Positions 1-10,142 of a stretch of DNA of 64,000 nt are shown here, piece by piece. Within the stretch, counting starts at the first letter, position 1. Each line of letters starts with the position of its first letter. Made by a program: the position numbers and the translations under genes. The notes beneath the pieces are model-generated. The model saw only the letters and a program-made list of their open reading frames with translations. It was not told the origin of the DNA and searched no databases. Origin of the DNA: Prochlorococcus sp. AG-409-L21. GTDB taxonomy: Bacteria > Cyanobacteriota > Cyanobacteriia > PCC-6307 > Cyanobiaceae. Where the stretch lies: positions 62,001-126,000 of the forward strand of contig QCKH01000003.1 of assembly GCA_003215475.1 (NCBI GenBank), in the 5' to 3' direction.

Positions 1-2
1 AA

Positions 3-245
3 GCTTTGGCAGAATTGGAGAGTGACGGCTTGATGAAGTTGCTTTTCAGGAAAGATACAGGCGTGATTCTTGGAGCTCATATTTATGGACTACACGCAGC
101 TGATTTAATACAAGAGGTGGCTAATGCTTTAGCAAGGAAGCAGAGCGTAGCTGACTTGGCTATCGAGGTTCATACTCACCCAACATTAAGTGAAGTTGTT
201 GAAGTTGCTTACAAGCAAGCTGCTCAGCAATTAAAAAGCTCTTAG
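3..245 (+). CDS. lpd: Dihydrolipoamide dehydrogenase, C-terminal part (cut by window edge)
   Basis: The reading frame is open from the left edge, so this is the tail of a longer gene. The 80 visible residues form a pyridine-nucleotide-disulphide oxidoreductase dimerisation domain. It contains the phrase GVILGAHIYG and the catalytic-site signature HTHPTLSE, in which His and Glu act as the acid-base pair in E3 enzymes. E3 reoxidises the lipoyl groups of the pyruvate dehydrogenase complex (the E1 alpha gene is at 8945-10036) and of glycine cleavage H protein. The stop lies 31 bp before trpC on the same strand. Mercuric reductase-like paralogues share this domain, but the HTHPTLSE sequence fits lpd best. 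The FAD and NAD domains lie outside the window. Confidence 0.88.
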   Translation, partial: ALAELESDGLMKLLFRKDTGVILGAHIYGLHAADLIQEVANALARKQSVADLAIEVHTHPTLSEVVEVAYKQAAQQLKSS

Positions 246-276
246 AGCATTTTAATTAAAACCTATTGATTTTCAT

Positions 277-1161
277 ATGGAGATTCGCCGACGTCCTCCC
301 AACCCAACAGTTAAGGTAGCTAATCTTGAGTATGCGGTACCTCATGAAGAAGCAGCGCCTCGTAATATCCTTGAAAAAATAATTTGGGAAAAGGATAGAG
401 AAGTAAGTATTGCTCGTGAACATATACCTTTAGAAAAACTAATAGCAAAGATTGAAAAATCCCCTAAAGTTAAAAACTTTTTGCAGAAGTTAAAAAACTC
501 TTCTAATGCCCCTGCTGTGATTGCTGAGATTAAAAAAGCAAGCCCTAGCAAGGGGGTTATCCGAGAAAACTTTAATCCAGTTGAAATAGCCATTGCCTAT
601 CAAGAAGGAGGAGCTAGCTGTTTGTCAGTACTAACCGAAAGAAAATTCTTTCAAGGAGGCTTTGATGTACTTAGTGAAGTTAGAAAGAAAATTGAACTTC
701 CTTTGCTTTGCAAGGATTTTATCCTTCATCCCTATCAGATCTATCAAGCAAGAGCAGCGGGTGCAGATGCTGTTTTGTTAATAGCAGCGATTTTGTCTGA
801 TCAAGATTTGATTTACTTTAATAAAATAGCTTTAAGTCTTGATCTTTCAATATTAGTTGAGGTTCATGATTCTAATGAATTAGATAGGATTTTGCGACTT
901 GGTATATTCCCTTTGATCGGCATAAATAATCGTAATTTAAAAACTTTTGAAACTGATTTGGCGACTACAGAGAGAGTAATCAAAGAATGTTCAACTTCTA
1001 TTAAAAAACAAAATGTTTTAATCGTTAGCGAATCAGGCCTTTATACACGTGAGGATTTAGAAAAGGTTTCTGCTTTTGGTGCAAATGCAGTTCTTGTTGG
1101 GGAGTCATTAATGAGACAAGAAGATGTAACTTCCGCATTAAAGAAAATCCTTGAAAATTAA
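277..1161 (+). CDS. trpC: Indole-3-glycerol phosphate synthase
   Basis: This (beta/alpha)8-barrel enzyme closes the ring of CdRP to give indole-3-glycerol phosphate in tryptophan synthesis. The 294 residues contain the family motifs in order: [36 protein letters not shown] and VSESGL, which supply the catalytic lysines, glutamates and phosphate-binding glycines. An N-terminal extension of about 50 residues before the catalytic part is longer than in enteric TrpC and, from memory, is usual in marine picocyanobacteria. It starts at ATG. It is monofunctional, with no fused TrpF. It may be co-transcribed with lpd, but 82 bp separate it from the next gene. Confidence 0.96.
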   Translation: MEIRRRPPNPTVKVANLEYAVPHEEAAPRNILEKIIWEKDREVSIAREHIPLEKLIAKIEKSPKVKNFLQKLKNSSNAPAVIAEIKKASPSKGVIRENFNPVEIAIAYQEGGASCLSVLTERKFFQGGFDVLSEVRKKIELPLLCKDFILHPYQIYQARAAGADAVLLIAAILSDQDLIYFNKIALSLDLSILVEVHDSNELDRILRLGIFPLIGINNRNLKTFETDLATTERVIKECSTSIKKQNVLIVSESGLYTREDLEKVSAFGANAVLVGESLMRQEDVTSALKKILEN

Positions 1162-1243
1162 GTCTCCAGAAAGTTGTTTTTTTCAAGAAAATATTCACAA
1201 ATCACTTGCTTTTGAGGCAGACTTAACACTGTGAATAAAAGAA

Positions 1244-1912
1244 ATGCTAGTTAGCGTATTTACTGGTTTTGTTGCTGGAACCCTTCACGTTTTAGCAGGT
1301 GCCGACCATTTGGTGGCAATGGCACCAAATGCTTTTCGCCAACCTTCATTAGCACTCAAGAATGGCTTGGCATGGGGTTTAGGACATTCGACAGGTGTAC
1401 TTCTTTTATCAGGCTTGGCAATGTTGGTTAAGGACTTTGCCCAAATTGAACGTTTATCTAGTTTTGCAGAATTCAGTGTTGGGTTATTCCTTTTGACCTT
1501 AGGAGTGTTAACTATTAGAACTTCTTTAGGACTTAATATTCATTCTCATAATCACAACCATGGTAATGGAGAAAAGCATCAACATTTTCATATACATTTA
1601 AGAGGAAGAGAAAAACATAACCGTCATTCTCATGCTTCAACGAGTTTAGGTTTGATTCATGGATTAGCAGGAGCAAGTCATTTGTTAGCTGTCATGCCAG
1701 CTTTAGCCTTGCCTCCTTTAGGAGCTTTTTTGTATTTAGCTTTTTACCTTCTTGGTTCAGTTTTTGCTATGGGTGCGGTGGTTTCTGCAATGTCTTTAGC
1801 AACATTGAAAGTTAGTCGAAGAATTATGCCTATGATTTTTGGCTTTACAGGTGCTCTTTCTTTTGTAACAGGTTTATTTTGGATTCATAAAACAACTAGT
1901 TATATTATTTGA
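1244..1912 (+). CDS. Nickel/cobalt permease-like membrane protein (NicO/UreH/NiCoT type)
   Basis: A 222-residue polytopic membrane protein with about six hydrophobic segments. The first helix carries His15 with Asp21-His22 (a variant of the NiCoT H-x4-DH signature), followed by the family phrase GLGHSTG. The middle loop (about residues 101-130) is extremely histidine-rich, as expected for a metal-gathering loop. A second copy of the helix motif (GLIHGLAGASHLL) follows the loop, giving a pseudo-repeat. The gene converges with sodX-sodN: the stop codons are 4 bp apart. From that context I infer that it imports nickel for Ni-SOD. Cobalt transport or an UreH-type accessory role cannot be excluded. 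Confidence 0.8.
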   Translation: MLVSVFTGFVAGTLHVLAGADHLVAMAPNAFRQPSLALKNGLAWGLGHSTGVLLLSGLAMLVKDFAQIERLSSFAEFSVGLFLLTLGVLTIRTSLGLNIHSHNHNHGNGEKHQHFHIHLRGREKHNRHSHASTSLGLIHGLAGASHLLAVMPALALPPLGAFLYLAFYLLGSVFAMGAVVSAMSLATLKVSRRIMPMIFGFTGALSFVTGLFWIHKTTSYII

Positions 1913-1916
1913 GGGA

Positions 1917-2303
1917 TTATTTATCTTTTGAGATTATCGTCTCTACGATTCCTTGTATTTGATTTTTATGAATTTTCCCAAACTGACGACTGTCAATACT
2001 TATAGATTCATTGTCTCCTAAGACTTCAATTTCTGAACAATCTATTTTAGAAATTCTCTTCACAATTAAGTTCTCCTTTTCAATAGGATGCTTTAAGACT
2101 ACTACTAGTCCTTCAGTTAATAAATCTTTTTGATCTTTAAAAGGTATGTAAATAATCAGGTCTCCTTTGTTTATTGCAGGACGCATTGAATTGCCAACAA
2201 CACGACAGTGTCGTCGTGAACCAATTAACAAAAGGAAAAGAGACTTTAGAAGATTTCCTTTAGAAAGATCTTTTTTAGCTAGCTGTAACCCAGGCGTCCC
2301 CAC
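1917..2303 (-). CDS. sodX: Nickel-type superoxide dismutase maturation protease (S24/S26 signal peptidase family)
   Basis: A small serine protease expected to remove the SodN leader and expose the N-terminal histidine that binds nickel. The peptidase core shows GNSMRP with nucleophile Ser39 (numbered from the listed start) and the general base Lys82 in LIVKRI, the Ser-Lys dyad of signal peptidase I and LexA-type enzymes. A short hydrophobic stretch (about residues 22-28) precedes the dyad. The listed start is GTG, which overlaps the end of sodN by 29 bp. No better start is visible in this frame, so the exact N terminus is uncertain. Overlap and order sodN-sodX imply translational coupling. 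Confidence 0.88.
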   Translation of the reverse strand: MGTPGLQLAKKDLSKGNLLKSLFLLLIGSRRHCRVVGNSMRPAINKGDLIIYIPFKDQKDLLTEGLVVVLKHPIEKENLIVKRISKIDCSEIEVLGDNESISIDSRQFGKIHKNQIQGIVETIISKDK

Positions 2304-2748
2304 GACCCTTTGATTTCCAAAACATATGGTGGATTTTTTCTACAGCTGCCATTAATTCTTCAGCTTTTGTTTGGTCAATATTTACTTTGCATGCACTACA
2401 AAGTTTTGCTGCTTTCCAGAAAGTGTCATGAAGATCTGGGTAAGTTGCTAGATGCTCTGGCTTGAAATAATCAGTCCAAAGAATCAATAGTTCTTTTTTG
2501 GTTTCTTGTGCTTGTTCTTCTTTGACTGATACAAATCTAGAAAAAGTGTTGTTATAGGTAGCCCATTCTGTTGGGTCATTACCTTCAGGAGGATTTAAGG
2601 CTAAAAGTTTTTTAGTCATAGAAAGTACTGCTTCTGCTGCTATGCGAGTGGATGCAGGATCGTAGACACCACATGGCCCATCACAATGTGCAAGAACTTT
2701 CTTGGCTGGTAGTCGCTTGAAAATTGCAGAGATGAACGAACGGAACAT
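2275..2748 (-). CDS. sodN: Nickel superoxide dismutase precursor
   Basis: Converts superoxide to oxygen and hydrogen peroxide. The 157-residue precursor has a 20-residue leader ending in KKVLA. It is followed by HCDGPCGVYDP, the nickel hook, in which His1, Cys2 and Cys6 of the mature enzyme ligate nickel. The remainder is a helical bundle that forms the hexamer. Processing before His21 is expected to be done by the overlapping sodX product. Marine picocyanobacteria often use Ni-SOD in place of Fe-SOD, which lowers iron demand. The start is ATG and is unambiguous because the leader length is normal. Confidence 0.97.
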   Translation of the reverse strand: MFRSFISAIFKRLPAKKVLAHCDGPCGVYDPASTRIAAEAVLSMTKKLLALNPPEGNDPTEWATYNNTFSRFVSVKEEQAQETKKELLILWTDYFKPEHLATYPDLHDTFWKAAKLCSACKVNIDQTKAEELMAAVEKIHHMFWKSKGRGDAWVTAS

Positions 2749-2845
2749 TTTTGATTAATAAAAACCCTTCTGCCACTTTACTTGGCTATCGCTATTTATG
2801 AAAAAAATTTGTGCACTTTAAGTTTTCATTATCTTTTCTTGAGCC

Positions 2846-3439
2846 CTATTGAACTTTGATTAAATCAACTTCAAAAATCAGAGTTGCATTGGGTGGTATT
2901 ACCTGGCCTGCTCCTCTTTCTCCATAACCTAAAGAGGGAGGAATAGTTAACTCTCTCTTGCCGCCTTCTTTCATCCCAGCAACACCTTCATCCCACCCTT
3001 TTATTACTCGTCCTTCTCCAAGCGGGAATGAGAATGGAGCTCTCCCATAACTACTGTCAAAGACCTTTCCGTTCTCAAGGCTTCCTTTGTAGTTAACTAC
3101 TACAGTTTTGCCTGCCACAGCTTCAGCTCCATCCCCTAAGACAAGATCAGTAATTCTGAGACCTGTTGTTGTCGTTTCTGTTTTTAAAGAACCACCAAGT
3201 GAGTTGCTTTGTGGACTTGTGTTGCTTGCCATAGTAAATAGAGAGGGATTGGATTCATCTGGATCTAATTCCAGAGGATTTTTAATTGTTTGATCATTTT
3301 GAACATTTCTTACATCAGCATTGAATTGTATTGATTGGCTATTTCCTGCAGCTGCTATTGATGGAGAAATAATCTGACTAGCTACTGCAATGATGATGCA
3401 AGCCAAAAAAATTGAGAAACTAATGAAGATGTCTTTCAC
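2846..3439 (-). CDS. FKBP-type peptidyl-prolyl cis-trans isomerase, membrane-anchored
   Basis: A 197-residue protein. Residues about 5-24 are a hydrophobic signal or anchor segment. A low-complexity linker follows, then a full FKBP domain from about residue 90 to the end ([48 protein letters not shown]). It should assist proline-limited folding of exported or thylakoid-lumen proteins. It starts at GTG. It lies on the same strand 97 bp upstream of sodN, so the isomerase and Ni-SOD genes may share a transcript; a functional link is only inferred. The upstream 136 bp to lnt must contain divergent promoters. Confidence 0.92.
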   Translation of the reverse strand: MKDIFISFSIFLACIIIAVASQIISPSIAAAGNSQSIQFNADVRNVQNDQTIKNPLELDPDESNPSLFTMASNTSPQSNSLGGSLKTETTTTGLRITDLVLGDGAEAVAGKTVVVNYKGSLENGKVFDSSYGRAPFSFPLGEGRVIKGWDEGVAGMKEGGKRELTIPPSLGYGERGAGQVIPPNATLIFEVDLIKVQ

Positions 3440-3575
3440 GGTAATTCCTAATTTATATATGCATTGATTCTTACAGAAGATTTGCTAATCAGGGCTGTTT
3501 TAGTTTTGGAAAATAATAGAAAACATGTAGAGAACATCTAATGAGTAAATTAAGCATATTAAGCCGTTAAAATAC

Positions 3576-5045
3576 GTGGTTTTTTTAATTGGGATAAGTG
3601 GAGGCATTCTTGCAGGAATAGGGCTTTCTCAAGGAGGAGTGATTTTTGTGTTCCTCTCTTTAGCTCTTCTATGGGAGGCAAAAACAAATCCATTAGCAGG
3701 ATCCCTTTGGGGATTTGTAGCTTTATTGATAAGTCATCGATGGCTATTAGCTCTTCATCCTTTGAATTGGTTAGGAATATCGGAAAACCTTAGCTTCCCA
3801 ATAGCATTATTGATTTGGAGTGGTTGTGGGCTTTTAGGAGCTTTTTTAGTTGGCTTTTGGTGCTTAATAGGAAAACTTCCCTTCTTTGTAAAAGGCTCTG
3901 AAATTTCTAAAAGACATCAGTTTTTGGCTGCTTTTTCGCTGTCATTAATATGGGGCCTTGCTGAAGTATTGCTGGCTAAAGGACCTCTTTTTTGGTTTGG
4001 TCTTGGTGGGAGTTTGCTCCCTGATGATAGATGGTTGGCTGGTTTGGCTAGATGGATTGGAGCAGGCGGTTTGGCGTCATTACAGCTCCTTATTGGTTGG
4101 TGGCTATGGAAAATGTTTTTAGCTTTAAAAAAAGGCCTCCCATGGCTTCGATTGTTTGCGATAGGTTGTCTGGCTATATCCTTTGCTCATATTCTTGGAT
4201 GGGGTCTTTTAGTTTCATATGATGACTTCTCAACTGCTAAACGGGTGGCTCTTTGGCAACCAAATATTCCCATAAGAAAGAAATTTTCAAGAGAACAATT
4301 AGATAATTTACCTATAGCTCTTCAGTCTTCTTTAGATAAAGCTTTGGAAGCTAAAGCTGACCTTATGGTTGCACCTGAAGGCACTTTATTTGCTGATCAG
4401 GAGCTTCTGAAAGAAGCTCCTATTGATTTACTTTCTGGGGGCTTTAGATGGGTTGAAAATAAACAAAGAAGCTCTGTGCTTGTTTTTAATCAAGGTGATA
4501 TTAGTCATATTAATGCTATTGATAAATATCGATTAGTTCCATTGGGAGAATGGATGCCTTCTTTTCCTGGGTTTTCTTTTAAAGGACTTTCTTTTGTAGG
4601 AAACCTTGAACCCGGAGAAGCTTCAAGATTATTGAAGTGGGAAGGATCACCTTTAGCAGTAGCAATTTGTTATGAAATTACTGATGGTAGCGCTATAGCA
4701 AAAGCAACACTTAATGGGGCTAAATGGATTTTGTCAATATCTAATCTTGATCCTTACCCTATTGCTCTTCAAAGACAGTTCCTTGCATTAGCGCAATTGA
4801 GAAGTATCGAATCAGGAAGAGAATTAATTTCTGTTGGAAATACAGGACCTTCTTCTTTAGTTTTGCGTTCTGGAAAAGTTCAACAAGTTCTAAATCCTTT
4901 TCAGGAAGGAGTTGGTATAACTGAGGTGCATTTTTCTAGAAAAATTAGTGGTTATGTTAGATGGGGAGAAATGCCATTAATAATTTCTCTGTGTTTTAGC
5001 CTTTTCGTTGTTTTCGTTAAGAATAAGAATTTAATTAGGGATTAA
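3576..5045 (+). CDS. lnt: Apolipoprotein N-acyltransferase
   Basis: Adds the third acyl chain to the N-terminal cysteine of lipoproteins in the inner membrane. The N-terminal half (about residues 1-225) has six to seven hydrophobic helices. The C-terminal half is a nitrilase-like catalytic domain whose triad can be placed near Glu265 (VAPEGTLF), Lys316 ([12 protein letters not shown]) and Cys364 (AICYEI). One final transmembrane helix closes the protein. The start is GTG. The 3' end overlaps that of mnmA by 11 bp on the opposite strand. At 489 residues it has normal family length. Confidence 0.93.
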   Translation: MVFLIGISGGILAGIGLSQGGVIFVFLSLALLWEAKTNPLAGSLWGFVALLISHRWLLALHPLNWLGISENLSFPIALLIWSGCGLLGAFLVGFWCLIGKLPFFVKGSEISKRHQFLAAFSLSLIWGLAEVLLAKGPLFWFGLGGSLLPDDRWLAGLARWIGAGGLASLQLLIGWWLWKMFLALKKGLPWLRLFAIGCLAISFAHILGWGLLVSYDDFSTAKRVALWQPNIPIRKKFSREQLDNLPIALQSSLDKALEAKADLMVAPEGTLFADQELLKEAPIDLLSGGFRWVENKQRSSVLVFNQGDISHINAIDKYRLVPLGEWMPSFPGFSFKGLSFVGNLEPGEASRLLKWEGSPLAVAICYEITDGSAIAKATLNGAKWILSISNLDPYPIALQRQFLALAQLRSIESGRELISVGNTGPSSLVLRSGKVQQVLNPFQEGVGITEVHFSRKISGYVRWGEMPLIISLCFSLFVVFVKNKNLIRD

Positions 5046-6213
5046 TAATCCCTCCACCGAGAAGAACTTCCCCTTCATAAAAAACAGCAGCCTGGCCAGG
5101 GGTTATAGAGAATTGTTCTAAGTCAAATTTAAGAATGCATCGGAATGGTCTGTTGCTCTGTATGTCTTTTACAGAAGGCTCAATAGGAATAAGGTTTGCC
5201 ATAACAGGATCGCTCCTATAACGCAATTGAACTTCTATTTTTCTTTCTTTAAATGGTGGCTCAATAGATACCCAGTTGACTTCTCCAACTGTGCATTCTG
5301 ATTTGCTTGCTTCAGATCTTGGTGCAACGATAACTTTGTTTTTGTATCCTTCAATCGCTACTACATGTAGTGGCTCTTTCCATGCAACACCCAGGCCTTT
5401 CCTTTGGCCAATTGTAAAATGCTCAATGCCATCATGCTCGCCAATAACTTGGCCGTTTTTGAGTGTTATTTCTCCTTTCCTTGGGGGTAAATATTTGTCT
5501 AGAAAAGCCTTCATTGATCCATGGTGTTCAGCTAAACAAAGATCTTGACTTTCCGGTTTTTCAGCAGTTCTTAAACCAAGTTTAATAGCCTCTTCCCTGG
5601 TGTCTGATTTTTTTAGTTCTCCAAGAGGAAAAACTACTCTCCCGAGAATTTCTTGAGATAGGTCATATAGGAAGTAACTTTGATCTTTATTTCGATCGAG
5701 ACCTCTAAGAAGTTGATTGCGTTCTTGAGCATGTCTTATTCGTGCATAATGACCTGTAGCAATTCGATTAAGGCCAAGGTTTTTTTGAGCCCAATCAAGC
5801 ATTGGCGAGAACTTTACAAATCTATTGCACTTTGAACAAGGTGAAGGAGTTATTCCTTCTTGGTATCCCTTTACAAGAGATCCAATGATTTCTTGCTTAA
5901 ATGTTTCTCTAGAATCAACCACATGATGGGGAATACCTAGTTGTTCGCAAACACCTGCAGCATCAACAAGGCCATCTGTGCAGCATGAGCCTTTACCATC
6001 CATCAACCAAAGGGTTAATCCTTCTACTTCCCACCCTGCTTCTACCAGAAGAGCAGCAGTTAAAGAGCTGTCAACTCCTCCAGAGAGACCGACAGCAATA
6101 TTATGCATTCCTTTAAGCTTCTTTAATTTGGATAAAACCCTTTCTTTCTGTTGAGTTGAATTTAAATCCCAATGTGTAGATAAAGGTTTTGTATTCTTTG
6201 GTGTGATAATCAT
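5035..6213 (-). CDS. mnmA: tRNA-specific 2-thiouridylase
   Basis: Thiolates U34 of tRNA Glu, Gln and Lys. The PP-loop [11 protein letters not shown] lies near the N terminus. The two catalytic cysteines occur in PSPCSKCN and ESQDLCLAE, and IGQRKGLG with the C-terminal beta-barrel completes the family pattern. I place the start at ATG 6213 (392 residues). An in-frame start at 6288 exists but would overlap the divergent nnr gene and adds 25 residues not expected for the family. The last bases overlap the end of lnt. Confidence 0.94.
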   Translation of the reverse strand: MIITPKNTKPLSTHWDLNSTQQKERVLSKLKKLKGMHNIAVGLSGGVDSSLTAALLVEAGWEVEGLTLWLMDGKGSCCTDGLVDAAGVCEQLGIPHHVVDSRETFKQEIIGSLVKGYQEGITPSPCSKCNRFVKFSPMLDWAQKNLGLNRIATGHYARIRHAQERNQLLRGLDRNKDQSYFLYDLSQEILGRVVFPLGELKKSDTREEAIKLGLRTAEKPESQDLCLAEHHGSMKAFLDKYLPPRKGEITLKNGQVIGEHDGIEHFTIGQRKGLGVAWKEPLHVVAIEGYKNKVIVAPRSEASKSECTVGEVNWVSIEPPFKERKIEVQLRYRSDPVMANLIPIEPSVKDIQSNRPFRCILKFDLEQFSITPGQAAVFYEGEVLLGGGIINP

Positions 6214-6258
6214 TGCCGCATTAATTTCTCCATAGTGGGGGTAATACGGAGGACAGTT

Positions 6259-7830
6259 TTGCCCTGGCCTAATTTTGATGCTGATCATCTCATTGTCTCA
6301 TCTTCACAGATGAAAGAGATAGAGGCGAAACTTTTTTCCTTAGGAATGCCTGAAGAGGCATTAATGGAAAAAGTGGGTTTAGGAATTAAAGAATGGTTTT
6401 TGAATCGTTCGAAACTTTTAAAAGAAGGAGTGGTTGTTCTTGTTGGCCCAGGGAATAATGGAGGCGATGGCTTGGTTTTAGCAAGAGAACTTTTTTTGTC
6501 AGGAATTGATGTTTCTTTATGGTGCCCTATACCAATTAAGAGTTTATTAACAGCTAAGCATTTTTCTTATTGTAATTCTATTGGTATTAAATGCGTTAAA
6601 GATCTTCCAGATGTCTATTCCAATGCAATATGGGTTGAAGCGATCTTTGGTTTAGGACAAAGCAAGCCTATTCCTCATGATATAGGCTTGCTTCTAAGGG
6701 AAAGGGAAAGATTAAATCCAGGAAAATTAGTAAGTTTGGATGTGCCTGCTGGTATTTGTTCTGATACAGGCAAAAGAACTGGGGGTGATGCAGCCTTTGC
6801 TTCGTTTACCTTGACTGTAGGTTTATTTAAAGCAGGATTGCTTCAAGATATTGCAATACCCTATGTAGGCGATTTGCAAAGGATTGATATAGGTGTTCCA
6901 AAAAGTTTGCTTGAGCCTTTATGTGGTTTTGTTCCTTTAACAATTTCTGCAGATGATTGTTGTTCAGCAGAATTCCCCCAGTCAAGAAAAAATGCTAGCA
7001 AGTATGAACGAGGTAGATTGCTGTTTATAGGAGGCAGTCAAAAATTTAGAGGTGCATGTTTGTTAGCTTTGCGAGGTGCAATTTCTAGTGGTGTAGGTAG
7101 CATTCAAGCGGTTTTAACAAAACAAATTGCTGAGGTTCTTTGCCCATCAGTACCAGAAGTTATTTTTCATAATTCTTTTAATAATTTGCTAAATCAAGAG
7201 ATTTCTCTCAGCAAATCTTTTGCAAAAATTCAGTTAGATCGAATTGATTCTTTGGTTATTGGACCAGGGTTAGGAATATTAGATGAGAAATGGAATAATT
7301 TCGCGACACATTTTGAGGGTTTTCCAGGTTTATTAGTACTTGATGCAGATGGCCTAAATTGCCTTTCCCGATCATCAGAAGGCTGGGAATGGCTTCGCAA
7401 ACGAGAGGGGCCTACATGGATTACTCCTCACGTTAATGAGTTTCAGCGATTGTTTCCAGAAATTGATTCTTCTTGTCCCCTGGAAGCAGCCTCTTCAGCT
7501 GCTCGGATTAGTGGAGCAGGAGTATTGTTAAAAGGAGCCCATAGCGTTGTTGCTGATCCAGGTGGCTCGGTCTGGCAACTTAGAAAGACTTCTCACCTAG
7601 TTGCTCGTACAGGACTAGGTGATCTTTTAGCTGGTTTTCTAGGAGGGATTGGAGCTTTAAGTATCAGCTCCAACAAAAAAATAGACTCTACTCTTTTTGC
7701 TCTTGGTGTATTGATTCATGCTCAATCTGCATCTCTTTGCGAAGAAGGAACAAATGCAGATTCTATAGCAAAAACTTTAGGAAGATTTGTTAAGAGCATT
7801 CAAGCCGAAAAGGTTCGCTTTGATACATAA
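6259..7830 (+). CDS. nnr: Bifunctional NAD(P)H-hydrate epimerase / ADP-dependent NAD(P)H-hydrate dehydratase
   Basis: A metabolite-repair enzyme that restores hydrated NADH and NADPH. The N-terminal YjeF_N epimerase domain has [11 protein letters not shown] and SLDVPAG. The C-terminal ribokinase-like dehydratase domain has [29 protein letters not shown] and [10 protein letters not shown]. The frame opens at GTG 6235, but the homologous part begins with [11 protein letters not shown], so TTG 6259 is my preferred start (523 residues). That leaves 45 bp to the divergent mnmA start. The start assignment is moderately sure; the product is very sure. Confidence 0.93.
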   Translation: MPWPNFDADHLIVSSSQMKEIEAKLFSLGMPEEALMEKVGLGIKEWFLNRSKLLKEGVVVLVGPGNNGGDGLVLARELFLSGIDVSLWCPIPIKSLLTAKHFSYCNSIGIKCVKDLPDVYSNAIWVEAIFGLGQSKPIPHDIGLLLRERERLNPGKLVSLDVPAGICSDTGKRTGGDAAFASFTLTVGLFKAGLLQDIAIPYVGDLQRIDIGVPKSLLEPLCGFVPLTISADDCCSAEFPQSRKNASKYERGRLLFIGGSQKFRGACLLALRGAISSGVGSIQAVLTKQIAEVLCPSVPEVIFHNSFNNLLNQEISLSKSFAKIQLDRIDSLVIGPGLGILDEKWNNFATHFEGFPGLLVLDADGLNCLSRSSEGWEWLRKREGPTWITPHVNEFQRLFPEIDSSCPLEAASSAARISGAGVLLKGAHSVVADPGGSVWQLRKTSHLVARTGLGDLLAGFLGGIGALSISSNKKIDSTLFALGVLIHAQSASLCEEGTNADSIAKTLGRFVKSIQAEKVRFDT

Positions 7831-7961
7831 CTGCGTGCTAAATGACGCTTTTCTTGAGAAATGTGTAGGTTTCAAGGCAAGAATCTGAAGGCTTTTTGAA
7901 GCATTGGGTTCTTTTGCAAAATCCGTAGGAAAGTCATCTACATAAGTTTGGGAAAAAAAAA

Positions 7962-8903
7962 ATGGTTTCATCAGCACCCAAACCTGCTGAAACGCAGAAA
8001 AGAAGAAGCACTGATCCAATTAGTTGGTATCTAGCCACTATTGGTAGGGTGCCTTTATTGACTCCTGCTGAGGAGATTGAACTAGGCAATCAAGTTCAAG
8101 TAATGATGAATTTGACTGAAGATGGAATGGTTGATGAAAAAACCAAGAAATTCACTTCACATGAACGTAGGTTGATTCGTATAGGTAGGAGGGCAAAAGA
8201 GCGAATGATGAAAGCAAATCTTCGCCTAGTTGTAAGTGTTGCAAAAAAATATCAAGGAAAAGGCTTAGAACTTCTCGATCTTGTGCAAGAAGGTTCGCTT
8301 GGTTTAGAGAGAGCGGTTGAAAAGTTTGACCCAACTCGTGGATATAAATTTTCTACTTATGCCTTTTGGTGGATTAGACAGAGTATGACTAGGGCTATTG
8401 CTTGCCAGTCTCGTACTATCCGCTTGCCAGTTCATTTAAGTGAAAGGTTAGCAACGATAAGAAAAGTAAGCCTTGATTTGGCTCATAAATTAGGCGCTAT
8501 GCCTAATCGAGTTGAAATAGCAGAGGAAATGGATATAGAAGTTGAAGAGCTTGATTCGATTTTGCGACAGGCTCTTACTACAAGCAGTCTTGATGCTCCT
8601 GTTAATGGAGATGATGGGCGCAGTTTTTTAGGGGATTTGATAGCTGATGGATCTGCTGAAGAACCTTTGGATAAAGTTGAACAGAGTATCCATCAAGAGC
8701 AGCTAGGGAGATGGCTGACTCATTTAAGTGAGCAAGAACAGCATGTTCTTAAGCTTAGATTTGGACTTGAAGGTCATGATAGACATACTCTTGCTGAGAT
8801 AGGACGTTTGCTTGAGGTATCCAGAGAAAGAGTACGTCAAGTTGAATTAAAGTCTTTGAGGAAGCTTAGAAACTTGACTCGTAAACTGCCTAGCGGGATA
8901 TAA
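7962..8903 (+). CDS. Group 2 sigma-70 family RNA polymerase sigma factor (cyanobacterial type II)
   Basis: A 313-residue alternative sigma factor lacking the long region 1.1 of RpoD. Region 1.2 (DPISWYLATIGRVPLLT) begins at about residue 18. Regions 2.2-2.4 include DLVQEGSLGLERAVEKFD and the -10-contacting stretch YAFWWIRQSMTRAI. Region 4.2 has the helix-turn-helix TLAEIGRLLEVSRERVRQVE. The near-identity of region 2.4 to primary sigma implies recognition of similar -10 elements. Such group 2 factors adjust cyanobacterial transcription to light, diel cycle and nutrients. I cannot say which of the several paralogues this is. It converges with pdhA. Confidence 0.93.
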   Translation: MVSSAPKPAETQKRRSTDPISWYLATIGRVPLLTPAEEIELGNQVQVMMNLTEDGMVDEKTKKFTSHERRLIRIGRRAKERMMKANLRLVVSVAKKYQGKGLELLDLVQEGSLGLERAVEKFDPTRGYKFSTYAFWWIRQSMTRAIACQSRTIRLPVHLSERLATIRKVSLDLAHKLGAMPNRVEIAEEMDIEVEELDSILRQALTTSSLDAPVNGDDGRSFLGDLIADGSAEEPLDKVEQSIHQEQLGRWLTHLSEQEQHVLKLRFGLEGHDRHTLAEIGRLLEVSRERVRQVELKSLRKLRNLTRKLPSGI

Positions 8904-8944
8904 ATTTCTAGCAAAAATTTAAAAGAAGATTGTTTTTTAGAACA

Positions 8945-10036
8945 TTATTCTTCTTCTGCCCAAATGTATTTTGTAAGTTCTTCTGATTTTGGATCATCTG
9001 CTGATAATGCAAACTCAACGGAGTCATTAACCTCTTGGTCAATTTCTTTTTCTATAGCTCTTAATTCTTGGCTGGAAACAAGGTTTTTTTCGGTAAGGGT
9101 TTTTTCAAGAAGCTTCAAGGGATCTCTCTTTGACCAAAAATCCTTTTCTTCTGCAGATCGGAGTTCATCTGGGTCCGCCAGAGAATGACCTCTGAAGCGA
9201 TAAGTAAGGCATTCAATAAGGGTTGGACCTTCCCCGGCTCTGGCTCTTTCAATTGCTCTTTGAGCGGCACCTCGGACCGCAAGAACATCCATGCCGTCAA
9301 CTTCTTCCCCTTTCATTCCAAATGCCTCTGCTTTTCTCCAGATTTCAGGATCGCTAGTCGCACGATCATGAGCCATTCCAATTGCCCATTTATTATTTTC
9401 AACAACAAAGAGTATGGGTAACTTCCAGAGTTGCGCCATGTTTAGGCACTCATAAAATTGACCAATATTGCATGTTCCATCTCCAAAGAATGCTGCTGTA
9501 ACAGAATCACTATTTTCTTCTTTTAAAGCTTCTTTCTTGTAACGACTAGTAAAGGCTGCTCCAAGGGCTACTGGAATTCCCTCTCCAATGAATGCATATC
9601 CTCCTAAAAGGTGATGCTCTTTTGAAAATAGATGCATTGATCCTCCTCTTCCTTTGCTGCAACCTGTTTCTTTCCCAAATAATTCACTCATAACTTCTTT
9701 TGCTGGAACGCCAGCACTTAGAGCATGAACATGGTCTCTGTATGTGCTGCAAAACCAATCATGCTTTTTTTTCATAGCTCCTATAACTCCAGTGCTCACT
9801 GCTTCTTGACCGTTATAAAGATGTACAAATCCAAACATTTTCCCTCGGTAATACATCTCTGCACATTTATCTTCAAATCTTCTCCCTAAGGTCATATCCC
9901 TAAATAGGTTGATCCCTGTTGCACGATCTGGTTTTGCTGGACTTTGATTTGAGAGTTTGTTAAGACGCTCTGCATGTGCTCCTTCCATAATTTGATTATT
10001 TGTTTTTTGTAGATGGGTTTCTTTTGTTGATTGCAT
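8945..10036 (-). CDS. pdhA: Pyruvate dehydrogenase E1 component, alpha subunit
   Basis: Thiamine diphosphate-dependent decarboxylase subunit of the pyruvate dehydrogenase complex. The 363 residues carry the TPP-binding motif beginning GDGTCNIG and ending VVENN (about residues 189-219). They also carry the phosphorylation-loop-like [13 protein letters not shown] and the E1 alpha phrase RGGSMHLF. About 40 polar residues precede the conserved [24 protein letters not shown]1 beta is not in this window. ATG start; 106 bp separate it from the divergent ftn2 gene. Confidence 0.96.
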   Translation of the reverse strand: MQSTKETHLQKTNNQIMEGAHAERLNKLSNQSPAKPDRATGINLFRDMTLGRRFEDKCAEMYYRGKMFGFVHLYNGQEAVSTGVIGAMKKKHDWFCSTYRDHVHALSAGVPAKEVMSELFGKETGCSKGRGGSMHLFSKEHHLLGGYAFIGEGIPVALGAAFTSRYKKEALKEENSDSVTAAFFGDGTCNIGQFYECLNMAQLWKLPILFVVENNKWAIGMAHDRATSDPEIWRKAEAFGMKGEEVDGMDVLAVRGAAQRAIERARAGEGPTLIECLTYRFRGHSLADPDELRSAEEKDFWSKRDPLKLLEKTLTEKNLVSSQELRAIEKEIDQEVNDSVEFALSADDPKSEELTKYIWAEEE

Positions 10037-10142
10037 GATTTAATCGACAATCTATCTATGTATGACTTTAAAGGGCTATGGGGAAATCATTGCAGAGATT
10101 TTTGTTCTGTCTAAAGTTTATTTCTAAATAGCTTGATATTGA

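Noticed and set aside
6214..6288. Upstream extension of mnmA to an earlier ATG
   Set aside because: It would overlap the divergent nnr gene and adds residues outside the MnmA family; ATG 6213 fits better.
8152..8334. Antisense frames inside sigma factor, pdhA, ftsH and other core genes
   Set aside because: These lie fully within strongly supported genes on the other strand and their translations have no domain-like pattern.
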